Source of the DNA: Nocardioides sp. SR21
GTDB lineage: Bacteria > Actinomycetota > Actinomycetes > Propionibacteriales > Nocardioidaceae
DNA length: 64,000 nucleotides
Assembly: GCF_022761125.1 (NCBI RefSeq)
Contig: NZ_JAKWJR010000005.1
Location: forward strand, 248,001-312,000
Direction: 5' to 3'
Part shown: positions 33,171-43,219 of the stretch, piece by piece
Layout of the letters: each line of letters starts with the position of its first letter
Numbering within the stretch: position 1 is the stretch's first letter
The notes under the pieces: model-generated
Databases searched by the model: none
What the model was told of the DNA's origin: nothing
What the model saw: only the letters and a program-made list of their open reading frames with translations
Translations under genes and position numbers: made by a program

Positions 33171-33206
33171 GCCGCGAGTCAACGGTGGGTCAGGCGGGCG
33201 CTGCCA

Positions 33207-33947
33207 TCACTCGCTTCCACTGGCCGAAAGTGCGCGCCCGATGCCGCGCGAGGCGACCTGGAGCGCGCCGACCAGCCGCGGCCGCTCGCGGCCGAGCGAC
33301 GGGAGCACCATGCCGAGCGCCGCGACCACGTCGTCGCCGCGCCGGATCGGCACCGCGACCGAGCAGCCGCCGAGGCTCATCTCCTCGACGGTCGTCGCGT
33401 AGTCGTCGCGCAGCACCCGGGCGAGCTGGCGGCGCAGCGTCCCCGGCTGGGTGATCGTGTACGCCGTCACGCGCGGCAGGTCCGCGAGCACCGCCTGCTG
33501 CACGTCGGCCGGCGCGTGCGCGAGCAGCACCTTGCCGACGCCGGTCGCGTGCATCGGCAGTCGCGAGCCGATGCTGCTCACGACCGGGACCGAGGCGTGG
33601 CCGGAGAGCCGGTCGAGGTAGAGCACCTCCGTGCCGTCGCGCACCGCGAGGTGCACGGTCGCCAGCGTCGCGCCGTACAGGTCGTGCAGGTACGGCGACG
33701 CGAGCTGCCGCAGCCCCGTCTGCACCGGCGCGAGCAGGCCGAGGTCCCAGAGGCGGCGGCCGACGACGTACTCCCCGGACGGCGTCCGGGCCAGTGCGCC
33801 CCACGCGACCAGCTCGCCGACCAGCCGGTGCGCGGTCGGCAGCGGCAGCTCCGCGTGCCGGGCCAGCTCGGTGAGCGTCAGTCGGCGGTGGTGCTCGTCG
33901 AACGCGGCCAGCAGCGAGAGCGCGCGGGACGTGACCGAGGCAGCCAT
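33207..33947 (-). CDS. IclR-family regulator of the pca/pob genes
   Basis: The ATG at 33947 opens a 246-residue IclR protein: a winged helix in RALSLLAAFDEHHRRLTLTELARHAELPLPTAHRLVGELVAWGAL, then the effector domain with VLYLDRLSGHASV, PMHATGVGKVLLAHAP and GGCSVAVPIRRGDDVVAALGM. IclR members PcaR, PobR and PcaU control protocatechuate and 4-hydroxybenzoate genes in other bacteria. It is divergent from pcaH across 70 bases and upstream of pobA, so it probably controls both directions. AAGACT six bases before the start fits a leaderless -10. Activator or repressor mode cannot be told. Confidence 0.88.
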   Translation of the reverse strand: MAASVTSRALSLLAAFDEHHRRLTLTELARHAELPLPTAHRLVGELVAWGALARTPSGEYVVGRRLWDLGLLAPVQTGLRQLASPYLHDLYGATLATVHLAVRDGTEVLYLDRLSGHASVPVVSSIGSRLPMHATGVGKVLLAHAPADVQQAVLADLPRVTAYTITQPGTLRRQLARVLRDDYATTVEEMSLGGCSVAVPIRRGDDVVAALGMVLPSLGRERPRLVGALQVASRGIGRALSASGSE

Positions 33948-34017
33948 GGACCCAGTCTTCCACTCACCGGAAGCAGTCGGTCGTCTTTCCCGCGTGCGGC
34001 TCCCTAGCGTTCGGCAG
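33948..34017. promoter_or_regulatory. Divergent pcaR-pcaH control region
   Basis: In 70 bases it holds TAGCGT (34005-34010), seven bases before the pcaH GTG, and on the other strand AAGACT six bases before the IclR start. The pair of promoters leaves room for a single IclR dimer site between them; I do not see a perfect palindrome. Confidence 0.5.
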
Positions 34018-34770
34018 GTGACGGAGACCCAGGGCGACATCAGCGCCGAGATCGAGGCGATCTCGAAGGAGTACGACGCGTCCGGCACCGTGGAGCACGG
34101 CGTCCGGCTGGACTACCCGCCGTACCGCTCCAGCATCCTGCGGCACCCGACGAAGGCGCCGTTCCAGCTCGACCCGGAGGAGCTGGAGCTGTGGGCGCCG
34201 GTCTTCGGGCAGCGCGACGTCGACCCGCTGGAGGCGGACCTCACGATCCAGCACCGCGGCGAGCCGGTCGGCGAGCGGATGACCGTGACCGGGCGGGTGA
34301 CCGACGGCGAGGGCCGGCCGGTGCGCCACCAGCTGGTCGAGATCTGGCAGGCCAACGCGGGCGGGCGCTACATCCACCAGCGCGACCAGCACCCGGCGCC
34401 GCTCGACCCGAACTTCACCGGCATGGGCCGCTGTCTCACCGACGGCGACGGCACCTACCGCTTCACCACGATCAAGCCCGGGCCGTACCCGTGGCGCAAC
34501 CACCAGAACGCCTGGCGGCCCGCGCACATCCACTTCTCGCTGTTCGGCACCGAGTTCACCCAGCGGCTGATCACCCAGATGTACTTCCCGGGCGACCCGC
34601 TGTTCGCGCTCGACCCGATCTACCAGGCCATCGTCGACCCGGCCGCGCGCGACCGGCTCGTGGCGACGTACGACCACGACCTGACGACGCCCGAGTGGGC
34701 GACCGGGTACCGCTGGGACATCGTGCTCACCGGCTCGCACCGCACCCCCGTCGAAGGAGACGTCGAGTGA
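34018..34770 (+). CDS. pcaH: Protocatechuate 3,4-dioxygenase beta subunit
   Basis: Translated from the GTG at 34018, the 250-residue protein has the four Fe(III) ligands of intradiol dioxygenases: Tyr118 (GGRYIHQ), Tyr157 (GPYPWRN), His170 and His172 (RPAHIHFSLFG). Their spacing equals that of the Pseudomonas putida beta chain (108/147/160/162) with a shift of ten. It cleaves protocatechuate to 3-carboxy-cis,cis-muconate with the alpha subunit, whose GTG overlaps its stop. The start codon is fixed by a leaderless promoter: TAGCGT lies seven bases upstream and no ribosome site is present. Confidence 0.95.
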   Translation: MTETQGDISAEIEAISKEYDASGTVEHGVRLDYPPYRSSILRHPTKAPFQLDPEELELWAPVFGQRDVDPLEADLTIQHRGEPVGERMTVTGRVTDGEGRPVRHQLVEIWQANAGGRYIHQRDQHPAPLDPNFTGMGRCLTDGDGTYRFTTIKPGPYPWRNHQNAWRPAHIHFSLFGTEFTQRLITQMYFPGDPLFALDPIYQAIVDPAARDRLVATYDHDLTTPEWATGYRWDIVLTGSHRTPVEGDVE

Positions 34771-35282
34771 CCGCCGCCCCCACGCCCGGCCAGACCGTCG
34801 GGCCGTTCTTCGGCTACGCCCTGCCGTTCGACGGCGACAGCGAGCTCGTGCCCCTCGGCCGCCCGGACGCGGTCCGGCTGACCGGGCGGGTGCTCGACGG
34901 CGCCGGCGAGGGCGTGCCCGACGCGATCATCGAGCTCTGGCAGCTCGCACCGGACGGTTCGGTCCCGCGGGCCGAGGGCTCGTTCCAGCGCGACGGCTAC
35001 ACGTTCACCGGGTGGGGCCGGGCGTCGACGGACCGCACCGGACGCTACTCGTTCACGACCCTGCGCCCGGGCGGGCCAGCGCCGTACTTCGGGCTGACGA
35101 TCTTCGCCCGCGGCCTGCTGCACCGGCTCTTCACCCGCGCCTACCTCCCGGGCGCCGCGCCCGCCGGGCTGCGGAGCCTGGACGCCGAGGCCGACGACCG
35201 CGGCTTCGTGTTCGACATCCGCCTCCAGGGCGAGGGCGAGACCGTCTTCCTGTCGTACACGCACGACGCCGTGCCCCTTTAA
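34767..35282 (+). CDS. pcaG: Protocatechuate 3,4-dioxygenase alpha subunit
   Basis: A 171-residue subunit starting TAAPTPGQTVGPFFGYALPF, followed by IIELWQLAPDG and GRYSFTTLRPG, the intradiol beta-sandwich without the iron ligands of the beta chain. It forms the alpha-beta protomer with PcaH. Start GTG overlaps the pcaH stop (GTGA), and its TAA shares a base with the ATG of pcaB (TAATG), so all three are translationally coupled. Confidence 0.94.
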   Translation: MTAAPTPGQTVGPFFGYALPFDGDSELVPLGRPDAVRLTGRVLDGAGEGVPDAIIELWQLAPDGSVPRAEGSFQRDGYTFTGWGRASTDRTGRYSFTTLRPGGPAPYFGLTIFARGLLHRLFTRAYLPGAAPAGLRSLDAEADDRGFVFDIRLQGEGETVFLSYTHDAVPL

Positions 35283-36355
35283 TGGGGTCCATGGCGGACC
35301 TGTTCTGGCCGGGCGACGAGCGCGCCGACGGGCACTTCACCGACGCGGCCTTCCTCCGCGCGATGGTCGAGGTCGAGTCGGAGTGGCTCGGCCGGGAGCT
35401 GGAGGTGCCCGAGCTCGACCCGGCCGCAGCCGAGGCCGGCGGCAATCCGGTCATCGCGCTGGTCCGACTCCTGCGCGAGCAGGACCTCGAGGTCCATCGT
35501 GGGCTGACCAGCCAGGACGTCGTCGACACGGCACTGATGCGGATGGCGATGCACGCCGTCGCCGACGTGCGCCTCGACCTGGCGGCCATCGGCCACGGGT
35601 TGACGGGGCTGGCGGAGCAGCACCGCGACACCCCGATGGTGGCGCGGACGCTGACCCAGCACGCCGTCCCCACCACGTTCGGCTTCCGGGTCGCGGCCTG
35701 GCTGACCGCGGTGCTGGACGCGGACGAGGACCTGGCCCGGCTGACCTTCCCGCGGCAGCTCGGCGGCGCGGCCGGCACCCGCGCGGCGATGGTCGAGCTC
35801 GGTCGCGAGCTGCCGACCGGCATACCGCGCTGGCACACGACCCGCGCTCCGGTCACGCGGATCGGCGACGCGCTGGTCGGCTGCACCGACGCCTGCGCGC
35901 GGATCGCGAACGACGTCGTCACGATGTCGCGTCCCGAGATCGGCGAGCTCGCCGAGGGCTCCGGGGGCGGCTCCTCGACGATGCCCAACAAGGCGAACCC
36001 GGTGCTGTCCGTGCTGGTCCGGCGCGCCGCCCTGACCACCCCGCAGCTCGCCGCGACGCTGCACCTCGCCGCAGCGCAGCAGGTCGACGACCGCGCCGAC
36101 GGTGGCTGGCACGCCGAGTGGGCGACGCTGCGCGACCTGGTCCGCCGCACGCTGGTCGCGGTGTCGCAGACCGCGGACCTGGTCGCCGACCTCCGCGTCG
36201 CCCCGGACCGGATGGCTGCGAACCTCGCGGCCGCCGGCGATGCGGTGCTCGCCGAGCAGCGCAGCATGACCGACGACCCGGCGCCGACGTACCTCGGCGA
36301 CGCGGGGGCGTACGTCGACCAGGTGGTCGCGCGAGCGAAGGCGGCTCTCGGATGA
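35282..36355 (+). CDS. pcaB: 3-carboxy-cis,cis-muconate cycloisomerase
   Basis: The 357-residue protein belongs to the fumarase/aspartase superfamily. SGGGSSTMPNKANPV (about 226-240) is the family signature with the catalytic Ser, and GLTSQDVVDTALM (about 70-82) and QHAVPTTFGFRVA the other conserved regions. It lactonises 3-carboxymuconate to 4-carboxymuconolactone. It is clearly shorter than proteobacterial PcaB (~450) and lacks most of the C-terminal domain, as in other actinobacteria. The ATG at 35282 overlaps pcaG; a second ATG at 35291 is in frame. Confidence 0.93.
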   Translation: MGSMADLFWPGDERADGHFTDAAFLRAMVEVESEWLGRELEVPELDPAAAEAGGNPVIALVRLLREQDLEVHRGLTSQDVVDTALMRMAMHAVADVRLDLAAIGHGLTGLAEQHRDTPMVARTLTQHAVPTTFGFRVAAWLTAVLDADEDLARLTFPRQLGGAAGTRAAMVELGRELPTGIPRWHTTRAPVTRIGDALVGCTDACARIANDVVTMSRPEIGELAEGSGGGSSTMPNKANPVLSVLVRRAALTTPQLAATLHLAAAQQVDDRADGGWHAEWATLRDLVRRTLVAVSQTADLVADLRVAPDRMAANLAAAGDAVLAEQRSMTDDPAPTYLGDAGAYVDQVVARAKAALG

Positions 36356-37074
36356 AGCCGGTGCTGGTGCTCGGGCCCTCGCTGGGCACGTCGTCGGTCA
36401 CGCTGTGGAGCGCGTGCGCCGCGCTGCTCGCGGACGACTTCGAGGTGCTGGGCTGGGACCTGCCCGGCCACGGTGACGAGCCCGTCGTCGGCGACGTGAC
36501 GATCGCGGACCTGGCCCGCGGCGTCCTCGACGAGGTCGAGGGGCCGTTCTTCTACGCCGGCGACTCCGTCGGTGGCGCGGTCGGGCTGCAGCTCGCGCTC
36601 GACGCGCCGGACCGGGTCCGCGGCGTGGTCGCGCTCTGCACCGGCGCGAGGATCGGCACCGCCGAGGGCTGGACTGAGCGCATCGAGCAGGTCCGCGCGT
36701 CGGGCACCCCGTCGCTGGTGAGCGCGTCGGCCGGGCGCTGGTTCGGCCCCGGGTTCGTGGAGCGCGAGCCGGACCGCGCGTCGGCCCTGCTGCACGCGCT
36801 GAGCGACGCCGCCGACGAGGGCTACGTCGCGGTGTGCGGCGCGCTCGCGCAGTTCGACGTGCGTGACCGGCTCGGCGAGATCGCCGTACCCGTGCTGGCC
36901 GTGGCGGGCGCCGAGGACGCGGTCTGCCCGCCCGACCTGCTGCGCGAGATCGCCGACGGCGTACCGGGCGGTCGGTACGCCGAGCTCGCCGGCGTCGCGC
37001 ACCTCGCGCCCGCCGAGGCCCCGGATGCGGTGGCCACCCTGATCCGCGAGCACTGCCGGGAGGCGATCCGATGA
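36352..37074 (+). CDS. pcaD: 3-oxoadipate enol-lactonase
   Basis: A 240-residue alpha/beta hydrolase with GPSLGTSSVTLW (oxyanion region), the nucleophile in FYAGDSVGGAVGLQL, Asp in VAGAEDAVCPP and His in GVAHLAPAEAP. PcaD hydrolyses 3-oxoadipate enol-lactone to 3-oxoadipate. The ATG overlaps the pcaB stop (ATGA). In Rhodococcus and Streptomyces this enzyme is commonly fused to PcaC as PcaL; here the two are separate genes. Confidence 0.92.
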   Translation: MKPVLVLGPSLGTSSVTLWSACAALLADDFEVLGWDLPGHGDEPVVGDVTIADLARGVLDEVEGPFFYAGDSVGGAVGLQLALDAPDRVRGVVALCTGARIGTAEGWTERIEQVRASGTPSLVSASAGRWFGPGFVEREPDRASALLHALSDAADEGYVAVCGALAQFDVRDRLGEIAVPVLAVAGAEDAVCPPDLLREIADGVPGGRYAELAGVAHLAPAEAPDAVATLIREHCREAIR

Positions 37075-37442
37075 CGTACGACGACGGCATGAAGGTCCGA
37101 CGGGAGGTGCTCGGCGACGAGCACGTCGACCGGGCGACCGCGAACGCCACCGACCTCACGCGGGAGTTCCAGGAGCTGATCACGACGTACGCCTGGGGCG
37201 AGATCTGGACCCGCCCCGGCCTCGACCGGCGCAGCCGCTCGATGATCACGCTGACCGCGCTGATCGCCCGGGGGCACCACGAGGAGCTCGCGATGCACCT
37301 GCGCGCCGCACGGCGCAACGGGCTCACGGTCGACGAGATCAAGGAGGTGCTGCTGCAGAGCGCGATCTACTGCGGCGTACCCGACGCGAACACCGCCTTC
37401 CGGGTCGCGCAGCAAGTCCTGTCCGAGGAAAACGGTCCGTAG
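37071..37442 (+). CDS. pcaC: 4-carboxymuconolactone decarboxylase
   Basis: The 123-residue protein shows the CMD fold: FQELITTYAWGEIWTRPGLDRRSRSMITLTALIARGHHEELAMHLRAARRNGLT, then EIKEVLLQSAIYCGVPDANTAF. It converts 4-carboxymuconolactone to the enol-lactone used by PcaD. Its ATG overlaps the pcaD stop. It is the last gene of pcaHGBDC. Confidence 0.94.
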   Translation: MTYDDGMKVRREVLGDEHVDRATANATDLTREFQELITTYAWGEIWTRPGLDRRSRSMITLTALIARGHHEELAMHLRAARRNGLTVDEIKEVLLQSAIYCGVPDANTAFRVAQQVLSEENGP

Positions 37443-37476
37443 GTACACTCGGCGTACTCGGACGAACGGGGACGTC

Positions 37477-37671
37477 ATGTTCACCTACTTCTTGATCGCT
37501 GCTGCGGTGGTGCTCGTCGGCGCCGCGATCTGGGTCCAGGTCCGCGGGCGCAACCGTCCCGGCCGGCACATCACGCAGAACGCCCCGATGGACGACACCA
37601 AGAACTCGTGGGCCAAGTGGCAGCACGACGCCACTCAGAACGGCCAGATCTCCGGCGGCGGCCCGGCCTAG
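37477..37671 (+). CDS. Small membrane-anchored hypothetical protein
   Basis: A 64-residue protein with one N-terminal membrane helix (TYFLIAAAVVLVGAAIWVQV) and a polar tail ending NGQISGGGPA. TACACT at 37444-37449 and a GGGG-containing weak ribosome site lie upstream. Its TAG stop overlaps the TAG of the LysR gene on the other strand within a shared CTAG. Function unknown; it is not an obvious part of the pca pathway. Confidence 0.65.
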   Translation: MFTYFLIAAAVVLVGAAIWVQVRGRNRPGRHITQNAPMDDTKNSWAKWQHDATQNGQISGGGPA

Positions 37672-38537
37672 ACGCAGCGCTCCACGATCGCGGCCACCTG
37701 GCGGGCGGCCGGCGACGCGTCGGCGCGTGCCGCCAACGCGAGGTCGATGGTCGGCGCGTCGGTGAGCGCGACGTAGGCGACGCCCTCGAGGCCGAGGGAG
37801 CGCACCGGCTCGGGCACCAGCGCGACGCCGAGGCCGGCGGCGACGAAGACGACGAGGGTCGCGGTCTCGGACGCCTCGAGGACCGAGGCGGGCTGGAAGC
37901 CCGCGGACGCGCAGGCCTCCAGCACGCGCGCGTGGATGGACGAGCGGTGGCCGGACGGGTGCATCACGAACGCCTCGTCCTTCAGGGCGGCGAGCGAGAT
38001 CCGGCGCCGGCCGGCGAGCGGGTGCTGTGCCGGCAGCACGGCGACCAGGCGCTCGGTGCGCAGCGTGCGGGCGCCGAGGCCGGGCTCGGGCGGGCGCAGC
38101 AGCGCGAGGTCGTAGGTCCGGTCGGCCAGTCCCGCGACCAGCTGGGGCGACAGCAGCTCGCCGCGCAGCTCGAGCTCCACGCCGGGCAGCTCGCGGCGTA
38201 CCTCCTGGGCGACCCGGGGGAGGACGTCGTACGTCGCCGTCCCGACGAACCCGACCGAGACCCGGCCCGCATGGCCCGAGGCCAGCGCGGCCATGTCGTC
38301 GCGGGCGCGGTCGACGTCGCCGAGCACCGCGCGCGTGTGCCCGACGAAGCGCGTGCCGGCCTCGGTGAGGTCGACCCGGCGCGTGGTCCGGGTGAACAGC
38401 TCGACGCCGAGCTCACGCTCGAGCTGCTTGACCTGTTGCGACAGCGCCGGCTGGGCGAGGTGCAGCCGCTCGGCGGCGCGGCCGAAGTGCCGCTCCTCGG
38501 CGAGCACGGCGAACGACCGCAGGTGCCGCAGTTCCAT
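37668..38537 (-). CDS. LysR-family regulator, probable controller of pcaFIJ
   Basis: The 289-residue protein starts MELRHLRSFAVLAEERHFGRAAERLHLAQPALSQQVKQLERELG, the LysR helix-turn-helix, followed by the effector domain (GFVGTATYDVLPRVAQEV, RPPEPGLGAR). Its type resembles BenM/CatM-like regulators of aromatic catabolism. It is divergent from pcaF with 70 bases between, the usual LysR layout, so it likely activates pcaFIJ in response to a pathway intermediate. TAACCT six bases before its ATG gives a leaderless start. Confidence 0.88.
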   Translation of the reverse strand: MELRHLRSFAVLAEERHFGRAAERLHLAQPALSQQVKQLERELGVELFTRTTRRVDLTEAGTRFVGHTRAVLGDVDRARDDMAALASGHAGRVSVGFVGTATYDVLPRVAQEVRRELPGVELELRGELLSPQLVAGLADRTYDLALLRPPEPGLGARTLRTERLVAVLPAQHPLAGRRRISLAALKDEAFVMHPSGHRSSIHARVLEACASAGFQPASVLEASETATLVVFVAAGLGVALVPEPVRSLGLEGVAYVALTDAPTIDLALAARADASPAARQVAAIVERCV

Positions 38538-38607
38538 GAATTCAGGTTATCAATCGAGCATGATTCAGTATTGGAGATGATCGGCGGTGCCGACCTAGGC
38601 TCGCGGC
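38538..38607. promoter_or_regulatory. Divergent lysR-pcaF control region
   Basis: The region is unusually AT-rich for this genome. TAACCT (plus-strand AGGTTA, 38544-38549) serves lysR, and TAGGCT (38596-38601) lies six bases before the pcaF ATG, with TTGGAG (38571-38576) as a loose -35. TGAATTCA next to the lysR start and GATTCAGTAT to its right could be LysR contacts; ATAACC resembles a half of the PcaQ site but no second half is evident. Confidence 0.5.
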
Positions 38608-39773
<1,166 letters not shown>

Positions 39774-39777
<4 letters not shown>

Positions 39778-40427
39778 GGATCTGCGCCAGCGCGGCCGAG
39801 GCGGTCGCCGGCATCGAGGACGGCTCGACCGTGCTGATCGGCGGGTTCGGGATGGCCGGGATGCCGGTGGCGCTCATCGATGCGCTGATCGAGCAGGGCG
39901 CCTCCGACCTGACCGTGGTGTCGAACAACGCCGGGAACGGCGACACCGGCCTGGCCGCGCTGCTCGCCCAGGGCCGGGTCCGCAAGATGATCTGCTCGTT
40001 CCCGCGCCAGCACGACTCGTGGGTGTTCGACGGGCTCTACCGCGCTGGGAAGATCGAGCTCGAGCTGGTGCCCCAGGGCAACCTCGCCGAGCGGATGCGC
40101 GCGGCCGGCGCGGGGATCGGCGCGTTCTTCACCCCGACCGGGGTCGGTACGCCGCTCGCGGAGGGCAAGGAGACCCGGGAGATCGACGGGCGGACCTACG
40201 TGCTCGAGTACCCGATCCGCGGCGACGTCGCCCTGGTCGGCGCGCACCGCGCGGACCGGATGGGCAACCTGGTGTACCGCAAGACCGCCCGCAACTTCGG
40301 GCCCGTGATGGCGACGGCGGCCGCGACGACGATCGCGCAGGTCAGCAGGGTCGTCGAGACCGGTGACCTCGACCCCGAGGCCGTCGTGACGCCGAGCATC
40401 TACGTCGATCGGGTGGTGGCCGTATGA
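39774..40427 (+). CDS. pcaI: 3-oxoadipate CoA-transferase subunit A
   Basis: From the GTG at 39774, which overlaps the thiolase stop, the protein is 217 residues. VLIGGFGMAGMPVALIDAL (CoA-binding glycine-rich loop), VSNNAGNGDTGLAALL and FFTPTGVGTPLAEGKETREI are typical of the A subunit of succinyl-CoA:3-ketoacid transferases. With PcaJ it charges 3-oxoadipate with CoA. The family also includes acetoacetate transferases; context favours 3-oxoadipate. Confidence 0.9.
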
Positions 40428-41056
40428 GCCTCAGCAAGGACGAGATGGCCGCCCGGGTCGCGGCCGACATCCCGGACGGGTCCTTCGTGAACCTCGGGAT
40501 CGGCCAGCCCACGCTGGTCGCCGACCACCTCACCTCCGGCTCCGGCGTCGTGCTGCACACCGAGAACGGCCTGCTCAACATGGGCCCGGCCGCGGTCGGC
40601 GACGCCATCGACCCGGACCTGACGAACGCCGGCAAGCAGCCCGTCACCGAGCGGCCGGGGTCGTCGTACTTCAGCTCGGCCGACTCGTTCGCGATGATGC
40701 GCGGCGGCCACCTCGACGTCTGCGTGCTCGGCGCGTTCCAGGTCTCGGCGTCCGGCGACATCGCCAACTGGCACACCGGCGAGCCCGATGCGATCCCGGC
40801 CGTCGGCGGCGCGATGGACCTCGCGATCGGTGCCAAGCGGGTGTTCGTGATGATGACGCTGTTCGCCAAGGACGGGACGCCGAAGCTGGTGCCGTCGTGC
40901 AGCTACCCGCTCACCGGCGTCGGCTGCGTCGACCGCGTCTACACCGACGTCGCGGTGTTCCAGGTCGGCGCCGGCGGTGTGCAGGTGCTCGACACGTTCG
41001 GGATCACGTTCGACGAGCTCGCGGAGCGCCTCGACGTCTCGCTGCGGCCGGCCTGA
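40424..41056 (+). CDS. pcaJ: 3-oxoadipate CoA-transferase subunit B
   Basis: A 210-residue B subunit beginning MSLSKDEMAARVAADIPDGS, with the catalytic Glu47 in LHTENGLLNMGP and GGHLDVCVLGAFQVSASGDIANW. Its ATG overlaps the pcaI stop. It ends three bases before the convergent glycosyltransferase-fusion gene, closing the pca locus. Confidence 0.9.
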   Translation: MSLSKDEMAARVAADIPDGSFVNLGIGQPTLVADHLTSGSGVVLHTENGLLNMGPAAVGDAIDPDLTNAGKQPVTERPGSSYFSSADSFAMMRGGHLDVCVLGAFQVSASGDIANWHTGEPDAIPAVGGAMDLAIGAKRVFVMMTLFAKDGTPKLVPSCSYPLTGVGCVDRVYTDVAVFQVGAGGVQVLDTFGITFDELAERLDVSLRPA

Positions 41057-41059
41057 GCC

Positions 41060-43219
41060 CTACACGAGCTCGGCGAGCAGTCGCGCGGCTCGCTGAGCAC
41101 CGCCGGTCTCCACCGGCCGGTACGCCGTGGTGTCCCGCCCGAGCTCACGGAGGATCGCCGATGCCAGCGCCTCGGGATCCCGCGCGACGTCGTAGTCGAG
41201 GCAGGTGCCGGCGCCGTACCGCTCGAGCCGGCGGCGGACATGGAAGCTCTGCTCGAAGTGGTGGCGCAACGGGAGGTAGAGGAAGGGCTTGCGCAACGTC
41301 GCCAGCTCCATGCAGGTCGTCAAGCCACCCTGGACCACGGCGATGTCGCAGGCGGCCAGGCGGCTCGTCAGGTCGGGCAGGAAGCCGTGGACCCGCGCGC
41401 CCTGACGTCGCGGCAACGACCGCGGGTCGATGCGGGGACCGGCGACGATCTCGAAACGCAGGCCGGGGTCGAGCCGGCGTGCCAGTGGCACGGCATCGAG
41501 CACGCGGCGCAGCAGCGGGGTTCCCACCCCGGAGCCGCCGACGCTGACGACGCACACGCGCTCGTCGCTGCGCCAGCCGAACCGCTCGCGCAGCTCGGCC
41601 GGATCGCCGAGCACGGACGGTTCGAACCCGGTCACGTACCCGACGAAGTCGAAGTTCTCCTCGGTCCACGACCGGATCGACGGCAGCCCGGGCCCGAAGC
41701 TGTCGGGCACCACGTCGTCGGGGTTGCCGACGAAGATCGAGTGGTCTCGCAGCCGTCGGTAACGGGCCCGGTGCTCGATCATCTCGGCGTTGAGGTCGGC
41801 CGTCAGAGCGGCCTCCTCCGCACCGCCGTCGGGCATCGGCAGCCAGCCCACGAAGTCGGTGAGCCAGGCGTACGCCGAGCGCTTGAGCCGTGGGTTCTCA
41901 TGGAGGAAGTAGTCGACGTCCCAGGCCTCGTCGCCGATCACGAGGTCGTAGGGCTCGGTCTCGAGCAGCTCGTCGAGGACCATGAAGTTGTTGACCAGGA
42001 TCTCGTCCATCCGGCGGATCGCCTGGAACGCGTGCAGGTCGTGCTCGCCGCACTCCGCCTCGATGTGCCCGGACTCGCTCGCCAGGTGGGCCGATGCCGG
42101 GTGGATGCGCTCGCCGTGGTGCGCCAGCACCCGGGTGACCGGGTCCTGGGCGAGCCAGTCGACCTGGAGGTCGGGGTGCAGCTCGCGCAGCGCACCCGCG
42201 ACCGCGACGTCGCGGCGCGCGTGGCCCAGGCCGATCGGGGAGGAGATGTAGAGCGCCCGCTTCGGTCGCGCGAGGCTCCGGGTCCGGCCCCGTGGCGTCG
42301 TGGGCGCGAACCGCTCGGCGAAGTCCCGGATGAGGTGGTTGATCCACACCGGCTCCCGCCCCGGCAGGCCGTGGCCGCCGCCCTCGGCGAGCACGAGGTC
42401 GCCGGCGGTGAGCTCGGCGAGCCGCTCGCCGATCTGGTGGCCGCGGATCCGGTCGTCGGTGCCGTGCACGACCAGGACCGGGCACTTCACCCCGGCGCAG
42501 AGCGGCTCGACCGAGGCGCAGGTCGCGCCGTCGCAGCCGAGCCGCCCGGCAGTCGTGTCGACGAGCGTCCGCGGCCCGACGTCGAGACCCCAGGCGATCG
42601 AGTCCTCGATCTGCTTGGTCGAGTGCGGCTCGGAGTACATCGTGGTGAAGAAGAACTCGAGGAAGTCTCGATAGTCGCCCTCGAGCCAGTAGTGCTTGTT
42701 GTACTTGGCCCAGCCGCGGGCGTGCGGATGACGGTCGGACCAGCCGAACTCCTCCCGAGCGTCGTCGTGCACCCCCAGCCCGCAGGCCGGGGCGATCGAG
42801 AAGAGCCCCTCGACCCGGTCCGGGTGCCCCGCGGCGACGTGCACCGACCAGGTGCCGCCGCAGGACAGCGACACCAGGACGGCCCGGTCGACGCCGGCGT
42901 CGTCCATGACCGCGACGGTGTCGGCGGCGTACTCCACGTCGGTGTACGCCGCCGCCCCCACCGGTCGGCCAGAGGCGCCGCTGCCGCGCCCGTCGAACGT
43001 GACGACGCGGAAGTGTCGGGCCAGGTAGGGGACCTGTGCCTTCCACATGCGCGACGGCACGATCGACCACGTCGGCATCAGCAGCAGGGTCGGCGACCCG
43101 GTGCCGTACGACGCCCAGGCGAGCTCGACGCCGTCGCGCACCGCGACGCCCGACCGGTCGGGGAGCCGCGCCCGGGCGGCCGGGTCGACGGCGTCGCCGT
43201 ACGGTGCGGGCAGGGTCAC
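41060..43219 (-). CDS. Alpha/beta hydrolase fused to a UGT-like glycosyltransferase
   Basis: From the GTG at 43219 the protein is 719 residues with two enzyme domains. Residues ~20-300: an alpha/beta hydrolase with FDGRGSGASG, the nucleophile in VSLSCGGTW, Asp in VHGTDDRI and His in EGGGHGLPG. Residues ~320-719: a GT-B glycosyltransferase with ISSPIGLGHARRDVAVA, VCVVSVGGSGVG, and the C-terminal GFLPDLTSRLAACDIAVVQGGLTTCMELA sugar-donor region as in MurG/GT28. The GTG overlaps the methyltransferase stop. A fusion of this order is unfamiliar to me; it could remove and replace a group on the same small molecule. Substrate and sugar are unknown. Confidence 0.82.
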   Translation of the reverse strand: MTLPAPYGDAVDPAARARLPDRSGVAVRDGVELAWASYGTGSPTLLLMPTWSIVPSRMWKAQVPYLARHFRVVTFDGRGSGASGRPVGAAAYTDVEYAADTVAVMDDAGVDRAVLVSLSCGGTWSVHVAAGHPDRVEGLFSIAPACGLGVHDDAREEFGWSDRHPHARGWAKYNKHYWLEGDYRDFLEFFFTTMYSEPHSTKQIEDSIAWGLDVGPRTLVDTTAGRLGCDGATCASVEPLCAGVKCPVLVVHGTDDRIRGHQIGERLAELTAGDLVLAEGGGHGLPGREPVWINHLIRDFAERFAPTTPRGRTRSLARPKRALYISSPIGLGHARRDVAVAGALRELHPDLQVDWLAQDPVTRVLAHHGERIHPASAHLASESGHIEAECGEHDLHAFQAIRRMDEILVNNFMVLDELLETEPYDLVIGDEAWDVDYFLHENPRLKRSAYAWLTDFVGWLPMPDGGAEEAALTADLNAEMIEHRARYRRLRDHSIFVGNPDDVVPDSFGPGLPSIRSWTEENFDFVGYVTGFEPSVLGDPAELRERFGWRSDERVCVVSVGGSGVGTPLLRRVLDAVPLARRLDPGLRFEIVAGPRIDPRSLPRRQGARVHGFLPDLTSRLAACDIAVVQGGLTTCMELATLRKPFLYLPLRHHFEQSFHVRRRLERYGAGTCLDYDVARDPEALASAILRELGRDTTAYRPVETGGAQRAARLLAELV

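Noticed and set aside
31998..33182. TTG at 33182 as the pobA start
   Set aside because: The ATG at 33170 immediately precedes the conserved RTQVAIVGAGPAG; the four extra residues have no counterpart.
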